Assembly (NCBI RefSeq): GCF_030499575.1
Contig: NZ_JASTLC010000001.1
Coordinates: 8,766,001-8,830,000 of the forward strand
Direction: 5' to 3'
DNA from: Streptomyces sp. DG2A-72
Lineage (GTDB): Bacteria; Actinomycetota; Actinomycetes; Streptomycetales; Streptomycetaceae
DNA: 64,000 bases
Under the pieces are notes generated by a model. That model saw only the letters and a program-made list of their open reading frames with translations. It was not told where the DNA came from and did no database searches. Shown here in pieces: positions 51,272-59,476 of this stretch. Within the stretch, counting starts at the first letter, position 1. Every line of letters starts with the position of its first letter. Made by a program: the position numbers and the translations under genes.

Positions 51272-52546
51272 ATGTCCGCGTCCCTTCCTCGACCGCCTCG
51301 TGTGGGGGTATGGCTGATCGGAGCCCGCGGCTCCGTGGCCACGACCGTCGTCGCGGGGTGCGCCGCCGTCACGGCGGGCCTGCATCCGCCCACCGGCATG
51401 GTCACCGAGACCCCCGACTTCACCGACTGTGGTCTGCCACCCCTGTCCTGCCTCGTCTTCGGCGGCCACGACACGGTCGACTGCCCCCTGCCGAAACGCG
51501 CCGAGGCCCTCGCGGCAGGCGGCGTCCTCCCACCCGGCCTCCCCGCGGCGACCGCCTCCGAACTGACCGCGGCGGACCGGGAGATCAGGCCCGGCGGCCC
51601 GGCTCCCGGCGACACCCGGGACGAGGAGGACCTGATCGCCGCCTTCACCGCGGACATCCAGGATTTCGTACGACGGTGTCGGCTGGAGCGCGCGGTGGTG
51701 GTGAACGTCGCCTCCACGGAACCCCCGGCCACCGGCGCCTCCCTGCCGCCGAGTTCCCTGTATGCCGCGGCGGCCCTCCGCGCGGGCTGCCCGTACGTCA
51801 ACTTCACCCCGTCGACCGGCCTGCACCACCCCTCGCTCGCCGCCGCGGCCGAGGCGAGCGGTCTGCCGTACGCCGGCCGTGACGGCAAGACCGGCCAGAC
51901 GCTGCTGCGTTCGGCGCTGGGCCCGATGTTCGCGCAGCGCGCCCTCGCCGTCCGGGCCTGGTCCGGCACGAACCTCCTGGGCGGCGGTGACGGCGCCGCG
52001 CTCGCGGATCCCGGTGCCGCGGCGGCGAAGAACGCCGGCAAGGAACGGGTGCTGGCGGACACCCTCGGCACCGTCCCCGAGGGCGAGGTCCACATCGACG
52101 ACGTCCCCGCCCTCGGCGACTGGAAGACCGCCTGGGACCACATCGCCTTCGACGGCTTCCTCGGCACGCGGATGATCCTGCAGACCATCTGGCAGGGCTG
52201 CGACTCGGCCCTTGCGGCACCCCTCGTGCTGGACCTTGCGCGGCTGGTGGCCCGCGCCCACGAGACGGGTCTGTCCGGCCCGCTGTCGGAACTCGGCTTC
52301 TTCTTCAAGGACCCGGTGGGGGAGGGGCCTTCGGCCCTTGGTGAGCAGTTCGGGGTGCTGCGGGAGTTCGGAGTGCGGCTGAAGAGGGCGGGGGAGTCGG
52401 GCGGCGGGCCGAGGGCGGGGGCCCTGGGGGATTCAGGGGGCGGTTCGGGGGACGCGGCTGCGGGAGAGCTGCGGGACGGCTCGGTGGTCGCGACAGCGGG
52501 GGAGCCGAGAGACGGTTCGGTGACCGGGGCCGGGGAGGAGCGGTGA
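51272..52546 (+). CDS. Inositol-3-phosphate synthase-like cyclase of the ebo-type cluster
   Basis: The protein has 424 residues. Canonical enzymes turn glucose 6-phosphate into inositol 3-phosphate with NAD+. Visible family motifs: NAD loop VWLIGARGSVATTVVAG, NVASTEPPA, VNFTPSTGLHHPSLAAAAEA, GRDGKTGQTLLRSALGPMF (with the catalytic-type Lys), and NLLGGGDGAALADP. The C-terminal tail beyond about 360 is Gly/Glu-rich low complexity. It differs from the short housekeeping enzyme of actinomycetes. The gene begins a seven-gene overlapped set, in the place that ebo clusters elsewhere give to the dehydroquinate-synthase-like EboD. ATG 51272 follows AAGGAGG. Confidence 0.85.
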   Translation: MSASLPRPPRVGVWLIGARGSVATTVVAGCAAVTAGLHPPTGMVTETPDFTDCGLPPLSCLVFGGHDTVDCPLPKRAEALAAGGVLPPGLPAATASELTAADREIRPGGPAPGDTRDEEDLIAAFTADIQDFVRRCRLERAVVVNVASTEPPATGASLPPSSLYAAAALRAGCPYVNFTPSTGLHHPSLAAAAEASGLPYAGRDGKTGQTLLRSALGPMFAQRALAVRAWSGTNLLGGGDGAALADPGAAAAKNAGKERVLADTLGTVPEGEVHIDDVPALGDWKTAWDHIAFDGFLGTRMILQTIWQGCDSALAAPLVLDLARLVARAHETGLSGPLSELGFFFKDPVGEGPSALGEQFGVLREFGVRLKRAGESGGGPRAGALGDSGGGSGDAAAGELRDGSVVATAGEPRDGSVTGAGEER

Positions 52547-53784
52547 GCGGGGGCCGTGAGGGGGCTTGGCTGCGTGTCGTGGGTGACGGGGGGATGGGGG
52601 ATCGAGCTGCTCGGGGGGATGGTTCGGGCCGTGTCGATGCCGGTGGTGTCGATGCCGGTGGTGTCGAGGCCGGGGGCCGAGGCGATGGCGGTACTGGTGA
52701 GGCCGTGCGCCGGGTTGGTGCCCGAATCGACCTGACCCCGGGCCAGGGCCACGCTCGGACTGCCGCCCCGAGCCGAGCCCGCGCCTGGGCCGAACTTCTG
52801 CGTCTTCCTGCCCTGTTCACGGTGCCCGGCGATGCCCTGGCAGGCGCCGCCGCGACCGGGGTGCACCCCAACCGCCGCACTCTGCTCGCCATCGGCTCCT
52901 CCGTCCTTCTCTACGAGGCCGGCATGGCCCTCAACGACTGGGCGGACAGGGACGAGGACGCCGTGGAACGCCCGCACCGACCCCTTCCCTCCGGCCGCAT
53001 CCACCCCACCGCGGCCCTCACGGCAGCCTGCGCCTTCACCGCCGGGGGCCTCGTCCTGGCCTCCCGCGCCGGCCGCCCCGCCCTCGCGGTCGCGGTGCCT
53101 CTCGCGACGACCGTCTGGGCCTACGACCTCGCCGCGAAGCACACCCCCGCGGGCCCGCCCGCCATGGCCCTGGCCCGCGGCCTGGACGTCCTCCTCGGCG
53201 CCGCCGCGACCGCCGGCCGCACCCGCGAGGCCCTCCCGTCCGCCGCCGTCCTCGGCGCTCACACGCTCGCGGTCACGACCGTCTCCCGCCAGGAGACGCG
53301 GGGCGGCTCACCCTTGGTCCCCTTGGCGGCGCTGGCCACGACCGCGGTGCTGTCACGGCTGCTGACCCGCCCGAGCACGAGGCACGCCTCCGCGGAGCCG
53401 TCGGCGGAGTCCCCAGCCCGCACCAGCCGCACCCCGTTCCGACGGCCCCCGTCAGGTCAAGTGACCGCAGCCGTCCTCGGCCTGCCGGCCACCACGACCC
53501 CGGCCGCCAGGTCGAGCCCTGCCATGCCGCCCCCGGCCACCCCGAACCCCCTTCCCACAGCCCTCGCCACGGCCTACGCGGCAACCGCGGCCCGCCCCTA
53601 CTTCCACGCCACGCTCAACCCGTCACCCCCACTCACCCAACGCGCCGTCTCCGGCGGCATCCGCGCGATGATCCCCCTCCAAGCGACCCTCGCCGCCCGC
53701 TCCGGCGCCCCCGTCACCGCCCTGCTGACCGCCGCCCTGGCCCCACTCGCCCGCAGGTTCGCAAAGAAGGTGACCATCACATGA
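52543..53784 (+). CDS. eboC: UbiA-family prenyltransferase (EboC-like)
   Basis: The protein has 413 residues with about 7-9 membrane helices. The first prenyl-diphosphate motif is ALNDWADRDEDAVERPHRPL (NDxxDxxxD). The second is less clear, in the region YDLAAKHTPAGPPA. A Gly-rich N-terminal extension of about 75 residues (including VDAGGVDAGGVEAGG) and a Pro/Ser-rich insert at about 280-330 are unusual for UbiA. EboC is the membrane prenyltransferase of ebo clusters. The GTG start overlaps the cyclase stop (GTGA), so it is coupled. A lipid-linked product of the upstream cyclase is plausible. Confidence 0.87.
   Translation: MSGGREGAWLRVVGDGGMGDRAARGDGSGRVDAGGVDAGGVEAGGRGDGGTGEAVRRVGARIDLTPGQGHARTAAPSRARAWAELLRLPALFTVPGDALAGAAATGVHPNRRTLLAIGSSVLLYEAGMALNDWADRDEDAVERPHRPLPSGRIHPTAALTAACAFTAGGLVLASRAGRPALAVAVPLATTVWAYDLAAKHTPAGPPAMALARGLDVLLGAAATAGRTREALPSAAVLGAHTLAVTTVSRQETRGGSPLVPLAALATTAVLSRLLTRPSTRHASAEPSAESPARTSRTPFRRPPSGQVTAAVLGLPATTTPAARSSPAMPPPATPNPLPTALATAYAATAARPYFHATLNPSPPLTQRAVSGGIRAMIPLQATLAARSGAPVTALLTAALAPLARRFAKKVTIT
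52631..52675 (+). repeat. 15-bp tandem repeat, three copies
   Basis: GTGTCGATGCCGGTG occurs twice (52631-52645 and 52646-52660), followed by a third, changed copy (52661-52675). It encodes VDAGG-VDAGG-VEAGG in the N-terminal tail of the prenyltransferase. The reading frame is kept. Confidence 0.85.
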
Positions 53785-55283
53785 CCCAGGAATCCCGCCT
53801 TCCCGAGAACACCCGAGCATCGGCCGCCCCCACCTGGGGTGACGACAAGGCAGACCTCGCGCAAGCCGACCCGGCACCTGCCCCGGCCCGCAGCACCGCC
53901 GATTTCCGCCGCGCGCAGAGCCCTCCGGTATCTGACGCCGAGGCCCGCCTTGAGCAAGCTGTCCCGGCAACGCCTGAGGCCGGCGGCCCCGGCTCTCTCC
54001 GTTTCGGTTACGGGACCAACGGCCTCGCCGGTTTCCGCCGCGCGCAGAGCCCTCCGGTATCTGACGCCGAGGCCCGCCTTGAGCAAGCTGTCCCGGCAAC
54101 GCCTGAGGCCGGCGGCCCCGGCTCTCTCCGTTTCGGTTACGGGACCAACGGCCTCGCCGGTTTCCGCCGCGCGCAGAGCCCTCCGGTGTCCGACGCCGAG
54201 GCCCGCCTTGAGCAAGCTGTCCCGGCAACGCCTGCGGCCGGCGGCCCCGGCTCTCTCCGTTTCGGTTACGGGACCAACGGCCTCGCCGGTTTCCGCCGCG
54301 CGCAGAGCCCTCCGGTATCTGACGCCGAGGCCCGCCTCGCACAAGCCGCCCCAGCAACCACCCCGGACTGCGGCCCCAGCCCCCTCCGTTTCGGCTACGG
54401 AACCAACGGCCTCGCCGACCTCCGCCTCGACGACGCCCTCGCCCTGCTCGCCGACCTCGGCTACGACGGAGTCGGACTGACCCTCGACCATATGCACCTC
54501 GACCCGATGGCGCCCGACCTCGCCGCCCGCACCCGCCGGGTCGCGCGACGGCTGGACGCGCTCGGGCTGGACGTCACCGTGGAGACCGGCGCCCGCTATG
54601 TGCTCGACCCGCGCCGCAAGCACGGCCCTTCTCTGCTGGACGCCGATCCGGCGGATCGGGCGCGCCGAGTCGACCTGCTGATCCGGGCCGTCCAGGTCGC
54701 CACGGACCTGGGTGCGCACGCGGTCCACTGCTTCAGCGGAATCACCCCGGCCGGAACGGACACGGACACGGCGTGGAAGCGGCTGGCCGAGTCGCTCGAA
54801 CCGGTTCTGGACGCCGCCACCGAGAACGACGTCCCGCTCGCCGTCGAACCCGAACCGGGTCACCTCCTCGCCACCCTCGCCGATTTCCACCGTCTCCGGG
54901 AGACCTTCGGTGACGCCGAGCACCTGGGCCTGACCCTCGACATCGGCCACTGCCAGTGCCTGGAACCCCTGCCGCCCGCCGACTGCGTACGCGCCGCCGC
55001 CCCCTGGCTGCGGCACGTCCAGATCGAGGACATGCGCCGCGGCATCCATGAACACCTCCCTTTCGGAGACGGCGACATCGACTTCCCACCGGTACTCGCC
55101 GCCCTCGCCGCCACCGGCTACCAGGGCCTGACCGTCGTCGAACTGCCCCGCCACTCCCACGCGGGCCCGCACCACGCCGAACTCTCCCTTCCCTTCCTCC
55201 AGCACGCCGCCGCCCAGCACACCCCGCCCGTCGCACCACCCCACGGCGAGCCCTCCGCCACCCCTGAAGGGAGCACCCCATGA
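53781..55283 (+). CDS. Sugar phosphate isomerase/epimerase with repeated N-terminal extension
   Basis: The protein has 500 residues. Residues 1-41 are a disordered start. Residues 42-213 are four copies of a 43-residue unit (FRRAQSPPVSDAEARL... ending LRFGYGTNGLAG). The true TIM barrel begins in the last copy at about 202 (LRFGYGTNGLADLRLDDALA) and runs to about 480. Metal-site residues are in LAVEPEPGHL, LTLDIGHCQCLE, WLRHVQIEDM and LTVVELPRHSH. Each repeat therefore holds a copy of the barrel's first strand. Homologues are about 300 residues. The ATG overlaps the prenyltransferase stop (ATGA). The enzyme probably isomerises a sugar or cyclitol. Confidence 0.85.
   Translation: MTQESRLPENTRASAAPTWGDDKADLAQADPAPAPARSTADFRRAQSPPVSDAEARLEQAVPATPEAGGPGSLRFGYGTNGLAGFRRAQSPPVSDAEARLEQAVPATPEAGGPGSLRFGYGTNGLAGFRRAQSPPVSDAEARLEQAVPATPAAGGPGSLRFGYGTNGLAGFRRAQSPPVSDAEARLAQAAPATTPDCGPSPLRFGYGTNGLADLRLDDALALLADLGYDGVGLTLDHMHLDPMAPDLAARTRRVARRLDALGLDVTVETGARYVLDPRRKHGPSLLDADPADRARRVDLLIRAVQVATDLGAHAVHCFSGITPAGTDTDTAWKRLAESLEPVLDAATENDVPLAVEPEPGHLLATLADFHRLRETFGDAEHLGLTLDIGHCQCLEPLPPADCVRAAAPWLRHVQIEDMRRGIHEHLPFGDGDIDFPPVLAALAATGYQGLTVVELPRHSHAGPHHAELSLPFLQHAAAQHTPPVAPPHGEPSATPEGSTP
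53904..54419 (+). repeat. 129-bp tandem repeat, four copies, in frame
   Basis: Units start at 53904, 54033, 54162 and 54291, each 129 bp (43 codons). Copies 1 and 2 are identical as far as I can compare; copy 3 differs at a few bases; copy 4 is diverged in its second half where it merges into the enzyme. Size and identity indicate recent unequal recombination or slippage, with frame kept. Confidence 0.93.
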
Positions 55284-55990
55284 CGCAACCGCACTCCGCG
55301 CCGGAAACCCCCGCGGCCGGCACCCCAGGCGGCACCGCCCTCGCCCTCACCTCGCTGGACGAGCTGCACCGCCACCTCACGACCCGTCTCCCCGGCGCCG
55401 CCCGGGCCTGGCTGGACCAGGCTCTCGACGAGGCCGCCGCCCATCCCGGCGCACACGGCCCCATCTCCGTGTGGGAGCTGCGCCTCGCCGAGGCCGGCCG
55501 CCGCTGCGGAACCGACCACGCCGACGCCGCCCGCGTCCTGATCCTGCACGCGGCCCACGCCGACACCGACGCCCTCACCCGGGTCTACTCCCAGGGCACC
55601 GCCGCCGAACGCCGAGCCGTCCTGCACGCGCTGCCCCACCTCGTGCCGGGCCCGGACGCCCTCCCGCTCGTCGAGGACGCCCTGCGCACCAACGACACCA
55701 GCCTCCTCGCCGCGGCCGTCGGCCCGTACGCCGCCCGTCACCTCACCCCCCACCACTGGCGCCACGCGGTCCTGAAGTGCCTGTTCACCGGCGTGCCGGT
55801 GGACGAGGTGGCCGACCTGGAACGCCGCGCCCACGCCGACGCCGAACTCGCCCGCATGCTCGGCGACTACGCGGCCGAACGCAGCGCCGCGGGCCGTCCC
55901 GTACCGGAGGACCTGCACCGCGTCCTGGCCCTGACCGAGCCCGGACACCCACGGCACTCAGCTGCCGACCCCCACGGCAAGGAGTCCTGA
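55280..55990 (+). CDS. eboA: EboA-domain protein
   Basis: The protein has 236 residues, all-helical and soluble. The family signature VLHALPHLVPGPDALPLVED, LRTNDTSLLAAAVGPYAARH and WRHAVLKCLFTGVPVDEVAD identifies EboA. EboA is one of the six proteins of the ebo cluster, which in the cyanobacterium Nostoc punctiforme is needed to move the scytonemin monomer to the periplasm; its molecular role is unknown. It overlaps the epimerase stop (ATGA) and the EboB start by one base. Its presence is the main evidence that this is an ebo-type cluster. Confidence 0.88.
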   Translation: MTQPHSAPETPAAGTPGGTALALTSLDELHRHLTTRLPGAARAWLDQALDEAAAHPGAHGPISVWELRLAEAGRRCGTDHADAARVLILHAAHADTDALTRVYSQGTAAERRAVLHALPHLVPGPDALPLVEDALRTNDTSLLAAAVGPYAARHLTPHHWRHAVLKCLFTGVPVDEVADLERRAHADAELARMLGDYAAERSAAGRPVPEDLHRVLALTEPGHPRHSAADPHGKES

Positions 55991-56838
55991 TGCGCATCTT
56001 CGACCCCCACATTCACATGACGTCACGGACCACCGACGACTACCAGGCCATGCACGCGGCCGGTGTCCGCGCCGTCGTCGAGCCGTCCTTCTGGCTCGGC
56101 CAGCCCCGCACCTCTCCTGCCACCTTCCTCGACTACTTCGACTCCCTCCTCGGCTGGGAACCCTTCCGCGCGGCGCAGTACGGCATCGCCCACCACTGCA
56201 CGCTCGCCCTCAACCCCAAGGAGGCGAACGACCCGCGCTGCCTCCCCGTCCTCGACGAACTGCCCCGCTATCTCGTCAAGGACCAGGTCGTGGCCGTAGG
56301 CGAGATCGGCTACGACTCCATGACCCCCGCCGAGGACACCGCGCTCGCCGCCCAGCTCCAACTCGCCGCCGACCACGAACTGCCCGCGCTGGTGCACACC
56401 CCCCACCGCGACAAGCTCGCCGGTCTGCGCCGCACCCTCGACGTCGTCCGGGAGTCCGCGCTGCCCCTGGAGCGCGTCCTGGTCGACCACCTCAACGAGA
56501 CCACCGTCAAGGAGGCCAAGGACAGCGGCTGCTGGCTGGGCTTCTCCGTCTATCCCGAGACCAAGATGGACGAGCAGCGGATGGTGGCGATCCTCCAGCA
56601 GTACGGCCCCGAGCAGGTGCTGGTGAACTCCGCCGCCGACTGGGGCCGCAGCGACCCCCTGAAGACCCGCAAGGTCGCCGACCTGATGCTGGCCGAGGGC
56701 TTCACGGAGGACGACGTCGACCGGGTGCTGTGGCGCAACCCCGTCGCCTTCTACGGCCTCAGCGGACGACTCGTCCTCGACGTCGCCGCCACCGACGCCA
56801 CCCACGAGGGCAACTCCATCCTGCGCGGCGGGGAGTGA
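55990..56838 (+). CDS. eboB: TatD-family metal-dependent hydrolase (EboB-like)
   Basis: The protein has 282 residues of the amidohydrolase superfamily. Metal ligands are clear: His7 and His9 in FDPHIHM, Glu105 in AVGEIGYDS, His136 in LVHTPHRDK, His167 in LVDHLNETT and Asp217 in NSAADWGRS. TatD proteins are nucleases or phosphoesterases, but the EboB subgroup has an unknown substrate. It shares one base with the EboA stop (TGATG). The catalytic site is complete, so an active hydrolase is expected in the cytoplasm. Confidence 0.9.
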   Translation: MRIFDPHIHMTSRTTDDYQAMHAAGVRAVVEPSFWLGQPRTSPATFLDYFDSLLGWEPFRAAQYGIAHHCTLALNPKEANDPRCLPVLDELPRYLVKDQVVAVGEIGYDSMTPAEDTALAAQLQLAADHELPALVHTPHRDKLAGLRRTLDVVRESALPLERVLVDHLNETTVKEAKDSGCWLGFSVYPETKMDEQRMVAILQQYGPEQVLVNSAADWGRSDPLKTRKVADLMLAEGFTEDDVDRVLWRNPVAFYGLSGRLVLDVAATDATHEGNSILRGGE

Positions 56839-56841
56839 GCG

Positions 56842-58011
56842 ATGCGCTTCCGCCACCCCGACGGCTCCACCGTCCACCTCGCCTACTGCACCAATGTCCA
56901 CCCCGCCGAAACCCTCGACGGAGTCCTCGCACAACTCCGCGACCACTGCGAACCCGTGCGCCGCCGCCTCGGCCGCGACCGCCTCGGCATCGGCCTCTGG
57001 CTCGCCAAGGACGCCGCCAGCGCCCTCGTCACCGACCCGTCCGCCCTGCGCGGGCTGCGCACCGAACTCGACCGCCGCGGCCTCGAAGTCGTCACCCTCA
57101 ACGGCTTCCCCTATGAAGGATTCGGCGCGGAAGAGGTCAAGTACCGCGTCTACAAGCCGGACTGGGCCGACCCGGAACGTCTCGACCACACCTTTGCCCT
57201 GGCCCGCGTCCTCGCCGCGCTGCTCCCGGACGACGTCACCGAGGGCACCATCTCCACGCTGCCCCTGGCCTGGCGCACCGCCGCCACCGAGGAGCGCACC
57301 GCGACGGCCCGCACCGCCCTGCTCGCCCTCGCCGAACGCCTCGACGCCCTGCACGAGTTGACCGGCCGCTCCATCCGCGTCGGCCTGGAGCCGGAACCCG
57401 GCTGCATCGTCGAGACCACCGCCGACGCGCTCGCCCCGCTGACCGCGATCGCGCACGACCGCATCGGCATCTGCGTCGACACCTGCCACCTCGCCACCTC
57501 CTTCGAAGACCCGCACACCGCCCTGGACGCACTCACCGAAGCCCGCGTCCCCGTCGTCAAGTCCCAGCTCTCCGCCGCCCTGCACGCCGAACACCCCCAT
57601 CTTCCCGAAGTCCGTACGGCTCTCGCCGCCTTCGACGAACCCCGCTTCCTGCACCAGACCCGCACCGCCACCGCCGCCGGCCTGCGCGGCACCGACGACC
57701 TCGGCGAAGCCCTCAAGGGTGACGCCCTCCCCGACGCCGCTCCCTGGCGCGCCCACTTCCACGTCCCGCTGCACGCGGCCCCCGCCGCGCCCCTCACCTC
57801 CACGCTCCCCGTGCTCAAGTCCGTGCTGACCCGCCTGGTGGGCGGCCCGCACCCGCTCACCAGCCACCTCGAGGTCGAGACATACACCTGGCAGGCCCTC
57901 CCGCCCGAGCTGCGGCCCCGCGGCCGGGCCCAGCTCGCCGACGGCATCGCCGCCGAACTCACCCTCGCCCGCGACCTGTTGACGGATCTCGGCCTGAAGG
58001 AACTGCCATGA
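56842..58011 (+). CDS. eboE: EboE-like metabolite traffic protein (TIM barrel)
   Basis: The protein has 389 residues. The start VHLAYCTNVHPAETLDGVLA and GIGLWLAKDAASAL, then VVTLNGFPYEGFGAEEVKYR and VYKPDWADPERL, match EboE. The barrel has metal-site-like residues in RVGLEPEPGCIVETT, ICVDTCHLATSFE, AHFHVPLH and HLEVETYTW. It resembles xylose isomerase-like enzymes without known activity. It starts 3 bp after EboB and overlaps EboF (ATGA). Confidence 0.9.
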   Translation: MRFRHPDGSTVHLAYCTNVHPAETLDGVLAQLRDHCEPVRRRLGRDRLGIGLWLAKDAASALVTDPSALRGLRTELDRRGLEVVTLNGFPYEGFGAEEVKYRVYKPDWADPERLDHTFALARVLAALLPDDVTEGTISTLPLAWRTAATEERTATARTALLALAERLDALHELTGRSIRVGLEPEPGCIVETTADALAPLTAIAHDRIGICVDTCHLATSFEDPHTALDALTEARVPVVKSQLSAALHAEHPHLPEVRTALAAFDEPRFLHQTRTATAAGLRGTDDLGEALKGDALPDAAPWRAHFHVPLHAAPAAPLTSTLPVLKSVLTRLVGGPHPLTSHLEVETYTWQALPPELRPRGRAQLADGIAAELTLARDLLTDLGLKELP

Positions 58012-59396
58012 CCCGATCCGAAGGGCCCACTCCTCTCCTCGTCCTGGACGTCGTCGGTCTCACCCCCCGCCTGCTGGACCACATGCCCCACCTCAAGACG
58101 CTCGCCCAGTCCGGCTCCCGCGCACAGCTCGGCACCGTCCTGCCGGCCGTCACCTGCGCCGCCCAGTCCACGTTCCTCACCGGCACCCACCCGTCCGAGC
58201 ACGGCATCGTCGGCAACGGCTGGTACTTCCGCGAACTCGGCGACGTCCTGCTGTGGCGGCAGCACAACGGCCTGGTCGCCGGGGACAAACTCTGGGACGC
58301 CGCGCGCCGCGCGCACCCCGGCTACACGGTCGCCAATATCTGCTGGTGGTACGCCATGGGCGCCGACACCGACTTCACCGTCACCCCCCGTCCGGTCTAC
58401 TACGCCGACGGCCGCAAGGAACCCGACTGCTACACCCGGCCCCCGGCCCTGCACGACGAACTCACCGAGAAACTCGGCACCTTCCCCCTCTTCCACTTCT
58501 GGGGACCCGGCGCGGACCTGGTCTCCAGCCGCTGGATCATCGACGCGACCCGCCACATCATGCGCACCAGGCACCCCGACCTGACGCTCTGCTACCTCCC
58601 TCACCTCGACTACGACCTGCAGCGCTTCGGCCCCGACGACCCGCGCGCCCGCAAGGCGGCCAGCGACCTGGACGCGGCCCTGGCCCCGCTCCTGGCCGAC
58701 GCCCGCGCCGAAGGCCGGACCGTCGTCGCCCTGTCCGAGTACGGCATCACCCGGGTGAGCCGCCCGGTCGACATCAACCGCGCACTGCGCCGCGCCGGCC
58801 TGCTCGAAGTCCACACGCAGGACGGCATGGAGTACCTCGACCCCATGGCCTCACGGTCCTTCGCGGTAGCGGACCACCAGATCGCCCATGTCTACGTGCG
58901 CCGACCCGAAGACCTGGAGGCCGTCCGGCAGGCACTCCAAGATCTGCCCGGCATCGAGCAACTCCTCGACGACGAGGGCAAGAAGGCCCACCATCTCGAC
59001 CATCCGCGCTCCGGCGAGCTGGTCGCCGTGGCGGAGCCGGACGCCTGGTTCACGTACTACTACTGGCTCGACGACGACCGCGCGCCCGACTTCGCGCAGC
59101 TGGTCGAGATCCACCGCAAACCCGGCTACGACCCGGTCGAACTCTTCATGGACCCGCTCGACCCCTATGTGAAGGTCAAGGCGGCCACCGCCCTGGCCCG
59201 CAAGAAACTCGGCATGCGCTACCGCATGGCGGTCGTGCCCCTGGATCCCTCACCTATTCGCGGCAGCCACGGCCGCCTCCCGGCGAGCGACGACGACGGT
59301 CCGCTCCTCATCTGCTCCACCCCCCGCGCTGTCGGCGACCGCGTCGCGGCCACCGATGTGAAGTCACTGCTGCTCCAACTAGCCGGTCTCACCTGA
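58008..59396 (+). CDS. eboF: Nucleotide pyrophosphatase/phosphodiesterase-like protein (EboF-like)
   Basis: The protein has 462 residues of the alkaline phosphatase superfamily. The first metal Asp is in LLVLDVVGLTPRLLDHMP; the nucleophile region is TVLPAVTCAAQSTFLTGTHP with SEHGIVGNGWYFRELGD; later metal ligands are in YLPHLDYDLQRFG and ADHQIAHVYV. No signal peptide is seen, so it acts in the cytoplasm unless exported otherwise. Phosphodiesterases of this kind close ebo clusters. It is the last of the seven overlapped genes. A perfect 10-bp hairpin covers its stop codon. Confidence 0.9.
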   Translation: MTRSEGPTPLLVLDVVGLTPRLLDHMPHLKTLAQSGSRAQLGTVLPAVTCAAQSTFLTGTHPSEHGIVGNGWYFRELGDVLLWRQHNGLVAGDKLWDAARRAHPGYTVANICWWYAMGADTDFTVTPRPVYYADGRKEPDCYTRPPALHDELTEKLGTFPLFHFWGPGADLVSSRWIIDATRHIMRTRHPDLTLCYLPHLDYDLQRFGPDDPRARKAASDLDAALAPLLADARAEGRTVVALSEYGITRVSRPVDINRALRRAGLLEVHTQDGMEYLDPMASRSFAVADHQIAHVYVRRPEDLEAVRQALQDLPGIEQLLDDEGKKAHHLDHPRSGELVAVAEPDAWFTYYYWLDDDRAPDFAQLVEIHRKPGYDPVELFMDPLDPYVKVKAATALARKKLGMRYRMAVVPLDPSPIRGSHGRLPASDDDGPLLICSTPRAVGDRVAATDVKSLLLQLAGLT

Positions 59397-59415
59397 GGGG
59401 TGAGCCCCTCAGGTC
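59392..59415 (+). terminator. Hairpin over the stop codon of the EboF-like gene
   Basis: ACCTGAGGGG (59392-59401), TGAG, CCCCTCAGGT (59406-59415): a perfect 10-bp stem that includes the TGA stop at 59394-59396. It would end or weaken transcription before the next gene, 80 bp downstream. Confidence 0.7.
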
Positions 59416-59476
59416 CGACTGGTCACAAGTGAAGCACTCACCACTGACAACGCCCTCCCACCACGAGGAGTTCCAG

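Noticed and set aside
50719..53262. Open frame of 847 codons on the minus strand opposite ThuA, cyclase and UbiA genes
   Set aside because: It spans three well-supported plus-strand genes and their junctions; the translation has no recognisable domain.
53904..54419. Tandem repeat considered as a CRISPR array
   Set aside because: Units are directly adjacent without spacers, are 129 bp long, and stay in frame with a coding gene.
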